Shown one piece after another: positions 58,594 through 64,000 of a DNA stretch of 64,000 nucleotides; position 1 is the stretch's first letter; every line of letters starts with the position of its first letter. The notes under the pieces were generated by a model. That model was not told where the DNA came from and ran no database searches. It was given only the letters and a program-made list of their open reading frames with translations. Made by a program: the position numbers and the translations under genes. Source of the DNA: Bradyrhizobium sp. CCH5-F6 (GTDB taxonomy: Bacteria; Pseudomonadota; Alphaproteobacteria; Rhizobiales; Xanthobacteraceae). Location: contig NZ_LSIC01000015.1 in assembly GCF_001556045.1 (NCBI RefSeq), positions 1 to 64,000 of the forward strand. Direction: 5' to 3'.

Positions 58594-59682
58594 ATGAAGA
58601 GAAGAGACTTCATCAAGGTCACGGGACTTGGCGCGGCCGGCGCCGCAACGCTCGCGGCTCCCGCGATCGCGCAGTCGATGCCGGAAATCAAATGGCGCAT
58701 GCCGACGAGCTGGCCGAAATCGCTCGACACGCTGTTTGGCGGCGCCGAGATGATGTGCAAGATGGTCGCGGAGGCGACCGACAACAAATTCCAGATCCAG
58801 ATCTTCGCCGCCGGCGAGATCGTGCCGGGCCTCCAGGTGCTCGACGCGGTGCAGAACGGCACCTGCGAGATCGGCCACACCGCGTCCTACTATTATTTCG
58901 GCAAGGACCCGACTTTCACCTTCGGCTCGGCCGTGCCGTTCGGTCCCAACATGCGGCTCAACCAGGCCTGGTACATGCTCGGCGGCGGGCGCGACGTGCT
59001 CAACGAGTTCTACAAGAGCTACAACGTCGTCTCGCTGCTCGCGGGCAACACGGGCTGCCAGATGGGCGGCTGGTTCAGGAAAGAGGTCAACACGCCCGAG
59101 GATCTCAAGGGCATGAAATTTCGCATCGGCGGCTTTGCCGGCCGCGTGCTCCAGAAGCTCGGTGTCGTGCCGCAGCAGCTCGCCGGCGGCGACATCTATC
59201 CGGCGCTGGAGAAGGGCACCATCGACGCCGCCGAATGGGTCGGCCCCTATGACGACGAGAAGCTCGGCTTCTACAAGATCGCGCCGCACTATTATTACCC
59301 CGGCTGGTGGGAAGGCGGACCGATGCTGATGGCCTTCGTCAACCTCGACAAGTGGAACGCGCTGCCGAAACATTACCAGAGCGTGCTGGAGCAGGCCGGC
59401 CACTACGCCAACAACTACATGATGGCGCGCTACGACAACGCCAATCCGCTGGCGATGAAGAAGCTGCTCGCGGGCGGCACCAAGCTGCACGCCTTCTCGC
59501 CGTCGATCATGGATGCCTGCCACAAGGCCGCCAAGGAGCTGCACGCCGAAGTCGCTGCGACCAACCCCAACTTCAAGAAGGTGCACGACTCGCTCGCCAA
59601 GTTCACGAGCGACGGCTACTCCTGGTTCCAGGTCGCCGAGGTCGGCTACGACATCTTCATGGCGCGCCGTTCGCAGAGCTGA
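58594..59682 (+). CDS. TRAP transporter substrate-binding protein DctP, Tat-exported (copy 2)
   Basis: A 362-residue protein of the same length and layout as copy 1. The Tat motif is MKRRDFIKVTGLGAAGAATLAAPAIAQ. The ligand Arg lies in [24 protein letters not shown], and the block [29 protein letters not shown] is identical to copy 1 over a long stretch. The middle differs more (for example the segment with CEIGHTASYYYFGKDPTFTFGS). Differences in the binding cleft could give two ligand ranges. It has its own start and a gap of 160 bases behind the terminator, so it can be controlled separately. Confidence 0.92.
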   Translation: MKRRDFIKVTGLGAAGAATLAAPAIAQSMPEIKWRMPTSWPKSLDTLFGGAEMMCKMVAEATDNKFQIQIFAAGEIVPGLQVLDAVQNGTCEIGHTASYYYFGKDPTFTFGSAVPFGPNMRLNQAWYMLGGGRDVLNEFYKSYNVVSLLAGNTGCQMGGWFRKEVNTPEDLKGMKFRIGGFAGRVLQKLGVVPQQLAGGDIYPALEKGTIDAAEWVGPYDDEKLGFYKIAPHYYYPGWWEGGPMLMAFVNLDKWNALPKHYQSVLEQAGHYANNYMMARYDNANPLAMKKLLAGGTKLHAFSPSIMDACHKAAKELHAEVAATNPNFKKVHDSLAKFTSDGYSWFQVAEVGYDIFMARRSQS

Positions 59683-59707
59683 TCAGCGCCAACTGTCGCA
59701 TGCAGCG

Positions 59708-59731
59708 CCCCGGAGCGAAGGCTTCGGGGCG
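59708..59731 (+). terminator. Possible terminator after dctP copy 2
   Basis: CGCCCCG (around 59708) pairs with CGGGGCG (ending near 59731) around GAGCGAAGGCTT-like loop sequence. The stem is 7 bases and the following T-run is weak (TTGTCGTTG), so it is only a candidate. Confidence 0.35.
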
Positions 59732-59925
59732 TTGTCGTTGCAGCGCTCCCGAGGGCTCCCAGAACAAAAACTTCGAAAACAACCCCATGCACAGTAGCAG
59801 AGGATAGCGTTTTCAATGACTTGACGGCGCGGCGCACAGGCCTGCGGGAAAGACCGAAATCCCTTGCTCCGTCGGGCAAAACAGCGGTGGAAACTTACAA
59901 TCGAATAATCCGAATTTTGTCGTGT

Positions 59926-60297
59926 ATGCCCGACTCGAGAAGTGCATTGAGCTTCGATCCCGATCAAATCCAAGACGCGCTGCGCAAGGCATGGTCGTTG
60001 TCGACGAGCAGCCAATGGACGGCCAACAATCCGGCGGCAGGGCAATGCAACGTCACGTCGCTGCTCGTTCACGAACTCTTCGGTGGTGACTTGCTGAAGA
60101 CGCTGCTTCCGGCCGGCGATCATTTCTACAACCGGATCGGAGGCAAGCGATACGACTTCACGGCGTGCCAGTTCGTTCAGCCGATCGCTTACCTGGATAT
60201 ACTTACAAATAGGGCCGACGCACGGTCAGGGGCGACGAACGACCAACTGGTTGAGTTCAGAGCGGCGTTTCAGGAGTACTGGACCGGACCAAGCTAG
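59926..60297 (+). CDS. YunG-like protein
   Basis: A 123-residue protein of the YunG family, whose function is unknown. IQDALRKAWSLSTSSQWTANNPAAGQCNVTSLLVHELFGGDLLKTLL is the signature, with a Cys in GQC followed by VTSLLV as in family members, and HFYNRIGGKRYDFTACQFVQP as the second block with a conserved His and Asp. The Cys-His arrangement recalls a small papain-like peptidase or transglutaminase-like fold; that is inference. The C-terminal 20 residues (GATNDQLVEFRAAFQEYW) recur in degenerate form at 63444. ATG 59926 begins the domain; upstream codons show no match. Confidence 0.75.
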   Translation: MPDSRSALSFDPDQIQDALRKAWSLSTSSQWTANNPAAGQCNVTSLLVHELFGGDLLKTLLPAGDHFYNRIGGKRYDFTACQFVQPIAYLDILTNRADARSGATNDQLVEFRAAFQEYWTGPS

Positions 60298-60368
60298 CCG
60301 CAGCGCCGAGCTTGCCCTTTGTTTCGATAGGTCCGCTACCGGCCGGATTCCGCAAATTGGAAAAGCCG

Positions 60369-60578
60369 TCAGCGAACGACGCCTGCTGCGTCTTTCGCGC
60401 TGGGCATGAGCCAATCGAGTCCGAGCAGGCCGGCTTCGAGGATGACGAAGGCGACAATGCCGCCAAGCCAGCCGAAAAAGACGATCGAAAAGCTGGCGAG
60501 CAAGATCGCGCAAAAGACGTCGGCAAGCACCTTGTAAATGCGCAGGTCTTGGTCTTGGTCGGATGGGAAATACGGCAT
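60369..60578 (-). CDS. Small membrane protein
   Basis: A 69-residue protein with two predicted membrane helices (VLADVFCAILLASFSIVFFGW and GIVAFVILEAGLLGLDWLM) and charged ends (PYFPSDQDQDLRIYK and AKDAAGVVR). I do not recognise the family. It lies on the minus strand between the YunG-like gene and the TRAP permease genes. The frame quality and clean hydrophobic pattern support a real gene. Confidence 0.6.
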   Translation of the reverse strand: MPYFPSDQDQDLRIYKVLADVFCAILLASFSIVFFGWLGGIVAFVILEAGLLGLDWLMPSAKDAAGVVR

Positions 60579-60645
60579 CGGGCTCCTCCAGGCGCTGATC
60601 CTGAGCCTTCGATTTAACCGCGTGCAAAGGCGTAGGTTCCGCGGG

Positions 60646-62250
60646 TCAGTTCTTCGGCTGGCCGAAATCGAGTGGGGGCGGCAGCTCGATGTTCGGGATT
60701 TCGATCTTGATCTTGTCCAGATCCACCTTGGCAGGAGCGTCCAGTAACCCGGTGACCGTCACCGGAAATGCGATGACGACCGCAACCATGATCACCTGCA
60801 GGCCGATCCATGGCATCGCGCCCCAATAAATGTCCGAGCTCTTGACCTCCTTCGGCGCCACACCCCGCAGATAGAACAAGGCGAAGCCGAAGGGCGGATG
60901 CAGGAAGGAGGTCTGCATGTTGACGCAGAGCATGACACCGAACCAGATCAAGGCAGCGTCCGCGCCGACGACAGGGGTGAGCAGCTTCAGCGCGACAGGC
61001 GCGATCATCGGAATGATGATGAAGGCGATCTCGAAGAAGTCGAGGAAGAAGGCGATGAAGAAGATGAACAGATTGATGAAAATCAGAAAGCCCCATACCC
61101 CGCCCGGCAGCGATGTCAGCATGTGCTCCAGCCAGACACCGCCGTTGCAACCGAGGAAGACGATCGAGAAGCAAGTCGATCCGATCAGGATGAACGTCAC
61201 CATGCAGGTGATGCGCATGGTCGTCTCATAGCCCTGCTTGACCAAGGTGCGCAGGTCCGGAATTCTGATCGCCTCGATGCAGACCCAGGCGACTGCGAGA
61301 TAAGCAACCGCGAAGGCGATCTTGAAAGGCAGATTCGGCGTGAAGTAGATGCCGATGATGGTGCCGACGCCGGCGGCGGCGACGCCGACGAGCAACACCT
61401 TGTGACCAGCCGAGCTGAAATCCTTGTGATGGATGACGGCAAGGACGATCGCGCCGACTGCGCCCATGGCGCCCGCCTCGGTCGGGGTGGCGAGCCCGAG
61501 CATCATCGTGCCGAGCACCACGAAGATCAGAACGGCTGACGGGATGATGCCCAGGAGGCATTTGCGCCAGAGGGCCCAGCCCTTGAGCGTCCTTGCTTCC
61601 TTGGGCACGGCCGGGACATGATCCGGCTTGATCACGCTCAAAGCGAATGTGTAACCCGCGAACAAAGCGATCTGGAGGATCGATGGGCCCCAGGCGCCCA
61701 GATACATATCGCCAACCGACTTCCCGAGCTGGTCCGCGAGCACGATCAGAACCAGCGAAGGAGGCACCAGCTGGGTAATGGTGCCCGAGGCTGCAAGCAC
61801 ACCGGTAATGTAGCGCATGTTGTAGCCGTAGCGGATCATGACCGGCATCGAGATCATCGCCATCGCGATCACCTGTGCAGCCACGGTGCCGGTAATGGCA
61901 CCCAGGATGAAGCCCACGATGATCACGGAATAGCCGAGGCCGCCGCGAACGGGGCCGAACAACTGCCCCATGGAATCCAGCATATCTTCCGCGAGGCCGC
62001 ATCGCTCGAGGATCGCGCCCATGAACGTGAAGAACGGGATTGCAAGCAGCAGCTCGTTGGCCAGAACGCTGCCGTAGATGCGCTCCGGTATTGCCTGCAG
62101 GAAGCTGAACCCGAAAAATCCCTCGTGGATGGCGAGAAATCCGAAGGAAAGGCCGAGAGCGGCCAGCGTGAAGGCGACTGGGAAGCCGATCAGCATCGCC
62201 AGGACCAGGCCGCCGAACATCAGCGGCGGCATCATCTCAAGCGTGATCAT
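60646..62250 (-). CDS. dctM: TRAP transporter large permease DctM
   Basis: A 534-residue inner-membrane protein with about 12-14 helices, longer than the usual 425-430 residues because of an insert in the second half (about residues 215-340, including helices around FVVLGTMMLGLATPTEAGAMG). PFFTFMGAILERCGLAEDMLDSM, GAITGTVAAQVIAMAMISMPVM and TQLVPPSLVLIVLADQLG are family blocks. It is the pump subunit driven by an Na+ or H+ gradient. ATGA overlap with the dctQ stop fixes the start at 62250. It faces the two dctP genes tail to tail. Confidence 0.92.
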   Translation of the reverse strand: MITLEMMPPLMFGGLVLAMLIGFPVAFTLAALGLSFGFLAIHEGFFGFSFLQAIPERIYGSVLANELLLAIPFFTFMGAILERCGLAEDMLDSMGQLFGPVRGGLGYSVIIVGFILGAITGTVAAQVIAMAMISMPVMIRYGYNMRYITGVLAASGTITQLVPPSLVLIVLADQLGKSVGDMYLGAWGPSILQIALFAGYTFALSVIKPDHVPAVPKEARTLKGWALWRKCLLGIIPSAVLIFVVLGTMMLGLATPTEAGAMGAVGAIVLAVIHHKDFSSAGHKVLLVGVAAAGVGTIIGIYFTPNLPFKIAFAVAYLAVAWVCIEAIRIPDLRTLVKQGYETTMRITCMVTFILIGSTCFSIVFLGCNGGVWLEHMLTSLPGGVWGFLIFINLFIFFIAFFLDFFEIAFIIIPMIAPVALKLLTPVVGADAALIWFGVMLCVNMQTSFLHPPFGFALFYLRGVAPKEVKSSDIYWGAMPWIGLQVIMVAVVIAFPVTVTGLLDAPAKVDLDKIKIEIPNIELPPPLDFGQPKN

Positions 62251-62786
62251 TGGGTCGGCCGCTCGTATTTCGCATCGATGGTGACCTCACCGCGCAAGGC
62301 GGCCGCGCGCTTGATGACCTCCGAGACGCCTTGCAGAGCCACCATGAAGAATCCCGCCGTCAGGACAAACTTGACCGGCCACCGGAGCAGGCCGCCGGCA
62401 TTGTTAGACATTTCGCCGATGATGAACGAGTTGTAGAACATCCCCCAGGACAGGTAGCTGAGGAGAAGGCACGCCGGGATGAGGAAAATCAGTGTCCCGA
62501 TCAGGTCCAGCCATAGCTGGCCGCGTTCGGAAAGCATGAGGTAGAGGATTTCGACTCGTACATGCTCATTGCGTTTGAAAGTGTAGGACGCGCCGAACAT
62601 CACGACCACGGCGAACATGTACCACTGGGTCTCGAGCCAGCTGTTGGAGCTGTAGCTAAAGGCGTATCGGATCATCGCATTTGCGGCGCTGACCAGACAG
62701 GCCGCGAGAACCAGAACGTTGCAGACGTTGCCGACCTTTTCGTTCAGCCAGTCGATCGCCGTACTTATCGCCAACAATGGGCGCAT
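62247..62786 (-). CDS. dctQ: TRAP transporter small permease DctQ
   Basis: A 179-residue membrane protein with four helices. LVLAACLVSAANAMIRYAFSYSSNSWLETQWYMFAVVVMFGASYTFKRNEHVRVEILY is the DctQ core, with the R-NEHVRV motif conserved in the family. The C-terminal end is charged (RGEVTIDAKYERPTQ). ATG 62786 is chosen because upstream in-frame codons to 62834 carry no membrane signal. It overlaps dctM by four bases. Confidence 0.88.
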   Translation of the reverse strand: MRPLLAISTAIDWLNEKVGNVCNVLVLAACLVSAANAMIRYAFSYSSNSWLETQWYMFAVVVMFGASYTFKRNEHVRVEILYLMLSERGQLWLDLIGTLIFLIPACLLLSYLSWGMFYNSFIIGEMSNNAGGLLRWPVKFVLTAGFFMVALQGVSEVIKRAAALRGEVTIDAKYERPTQ

Positions 62787-63079
62787 CGATGCCTTGTCCC
62801 CCGCTCGCCTGGTGCCCCCCAACGCGCAAGACAATGGCGCTGCATCGGCAGCCTTCCATTGCTATGCCGGAGCTGGTTCACCCTCCTGATGCTTCCGCTC
62901 GTTCTTGTTGTCGGTTTTCGCGAGACATGCGTACATCTCGGCCGCGCGTGAAGCACGGGCACCTTTACCGTCAGCGGGTTCCTGGTCAACAGGAAAATGG
63001 TCGATTTGCCGCAGCGATTCTAAAGCAGGTTCGCGGCGGGTCTCATGTGGCGACCGAACACGTCGTCTGAGGCCGCCGT

Positions 63080-63316
63080 CTAACTCTCGACGTCGTACTG
63101 CTTGCTCAGGTGATCACCAATCTGGACGAGCATGGCAACGCATTCGGGGTAGCCAGGCCGATCTGACGTGGCCCGGTCTGCACTGGCTCGAAACTCCCAC
63201 GACCTGCCATCGCGGAGGATCGAAATTGTCATTCCATCGGGACAGTCGGCATGAACCTTCAATTCTGCCCTTGCCATGGCGATGAGTTCGCTTTCCGTCT
63301 TTACAGGTCTGCTCAT
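63080..63316 (-). CDS. Hypothetical protein
   Basis: A 78-residue protein (SRPVKTESELIAMARAELKVHADCPDGMTISILRDGRSWEFRASADRATSDRPGYPECVAMLVQIGDHLSKQYDVE) with an even alpha-beta pattern and no membrane segment or signal. I do not recognise a named family; small proteins of this look are frequent in Bradyrhizobium. ATG 63316 is preferred; the frame is open to 63418. Function unknown. Confidence 0.6.
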   Translation of the reverse strand: MSRPVKTESELIAMARAELKVHADCPDGMTISILRDGRSWEFRASADRATSDRPGYPECVAMLVQIGDHLSKQYDVES

Positions 63317-63443
63317 CCAATTCGTCCTTCCGTCCCTGGTAAAGATCTCGATGACGCAGTCCTTCGAAGTGGCAGATGGCCGGGCGTGGCCATACCACGG
63401 TGAGGCAAATATATCCATTTTGGGACGAAATCGGTAAGGCCTT

Positions 63444-63545
63444 ATGACCGCATTTCGGGCCGACGTGGAGCGAGGAACAACCCGCGACCAGCTGGCCGAA
63501 CTCAGAGCGGCATTCGAGAAGCGCAGTCCCAGATCGAACGGGTGA
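63444..63545 (+). CDS. Short ORF resembling the C-terminus of the YunG-like protein
   Basis: A 33-codon frame, TAFRADVERGTTRDQLAELRAAFEKRSPRSNG. Its middle matches the end of the 59926 product (RADARSGATNDQLVEFRAAFQEYW) at about 11 of 20 positions, including R-A-D, G-x-T-x-D-Q-L and R-A-A-F. It may be a fragment left from a lost paralogue, or a small gene in its own right. No clear ribosome site precedes it. Confidence 0.35.
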   Translation: MTAFRADVERGTTRDQLAELRAAFEKRSPRSNG

Positions 63546-63582
63546 GCAGCCGACTTTGTCGCGTCGTTGGCGGCGTCGCGAG

Positions 63583-63957
63583 ATGTTTGAACCGCAATTC
63601 GGTCGAGGACGTCAAACTCCGGAAGCCCCAGGTGTCGCCTTGTCTTCCAGTTTGACCGATCTCTTTCACGTCCCGACGCTGATCTCTGGTTGGGTCCTTG
63701 CGCTTGGGTTCACATGCGGGCCGTTGCTCCTGAAATTCCTCAATTACAGGCCGGTGACGCGGTGCGCTGTCCTAAAGGCCGTATCGAGCTTTGTCGTGAC
63801 CGGCGGCTACCTGACATTTGGCAGCGCCGCGATCAGCGCTCAAGAGCGTGGTCTGATGTCATTTCCCATCAGCATTCTCGTGGTGGCGTGCCTGCTCGCC
63901 GGCGCGGCGGCCAGCGCGTTCCTGATCGCGCGGTGGTGTCCCGGTGACCGGGCCTAG
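63583..63957 (+). CDS. Small hydrophobic protein, hypothetical
   Basis: A 124-residue frame with about three hydrophobic stretches (LISGWVLALGFTCGPLLLKFL, AVLKAVSSFVVTGGYLTFGSAAI and SILVVACLLAGAAASAFLIARW). I do not recognise a family. The hydrophobic pattern suggests an inner-membrane protein. ATG 63583 is one of two possible starts, the other being 63556 (GTG or TTG). Confidence 0.4.
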   Translation: MFEPQFGRGRQTPEAPGVALSSSLTDLFHVPTLISGWVLALGFTCGPLLLKFLNYRPVTRCAVLKAVSSFVVTGGYLTFGSAAISAQERGLMSFPISILVVACLLAGAAASAFLIARWCPGDRA

Positions 63958-64000
63958 CGGCGGCAATCCGCTGGACTCATGCGCATTTGCGTCAATGACG

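Noticed and set aside
61624..61637. FNR-like TTGATCACGCTCAA
   Set aside because: It lies well inside the dctM coding sequence and is not placed before any gene start.

Overview
The window is about 64 kb of high-GC alphaproteobacterial chromosome. Gene content and style suggest a Bradyrhizobium-like member of the Rhizobiales: an Omp25/Omp31-type porin, a PleC/PdhS-like histidine kinase, TRAP and ABC transporters with Tat-exported binding proteins, a FixK/FNR-type control region, and short GC-rich palindromic repeats between genes. The genus is an inference; there is no rRNA, tRNA or species marker here.

Layout. (1) 1-480: 3' end of an HSL-type esterase. (2) 564-9968: a hydroxamate siderophore locus with a FhuD-like binding protein, fused FhuB permease, FhuC ATPase, a siderophore-reductase (SIP) protein, a PvdE-type exporter, an N-hydroxy-amine acyltransferase and an N-hydroxylating monooxygenase. 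The peptide or ester synthetase and the TonB receptor are not in the window. (3) 9969-11516: gene-poor, with one small ORF resembling the RNA polymerase alpha C-terminal domain. (4) 11517-21987: a catabolic island with a PotDBCA-type ABC transporter, a three-subunit form-II (CoxL-like) molybdenum hydroxylase in S-L-M order, an amidase and a convergent LysR regulator. (5) 22211-35673: an amide/urea module with a divergent MarR/AmiC-like pair, a branched-chain-amino-acid-type ABC transporter, an amidase of the nitrile-pathway type, a small ABM protein, and a complete urease set in the unusual order E-F-(A+B fused)-C-G-D. (6) 36153-40620: a beta-glucosidase, glucokinase, PfkB operon facing a clan GH-A hydrolase; the glucokinase has lost its central part. 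(7) 40624-47318: PEP synthase, HtrA-like protease, CBS-BON protein, universal stress protein and CBS protein, with perfect and near-perfect FNR/FixK boxes in the divergent promoters. (8) 47563-48196: a decayed IS3-family remnant beside dusA. (9) 48287-57136: housekeeping genes (dusA, porin, retropepsin-like protease, DUF1289, histidine kinase, Na+/H+ antiporter-like, 3-HIBADH family, VOC protein, Mrp/ApbC). (10) 57343-62786: a TRAP system with two paralogous binding proteins but one DctQM pair, plus a YunG-like protein. (11) 62787-64000: small hypothetical genes.

How it fits together. Regions 4 and 5 look like adjacent modules for importing and breaking down organic nitrogen compounds. Each pairs an ABC importer with an amidase; one adds a molybdenum hydroxylase, the other finishes with urease. 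The AmiC-like plus MarR-like pair recalls the NhhC/NhhD regulators of rhodococcal nitrile/amide clusters, though no nitrile hydratase is present. Region 7 looks like an oxygen-limitation regulon. These functional links are inferred from gene content and order.
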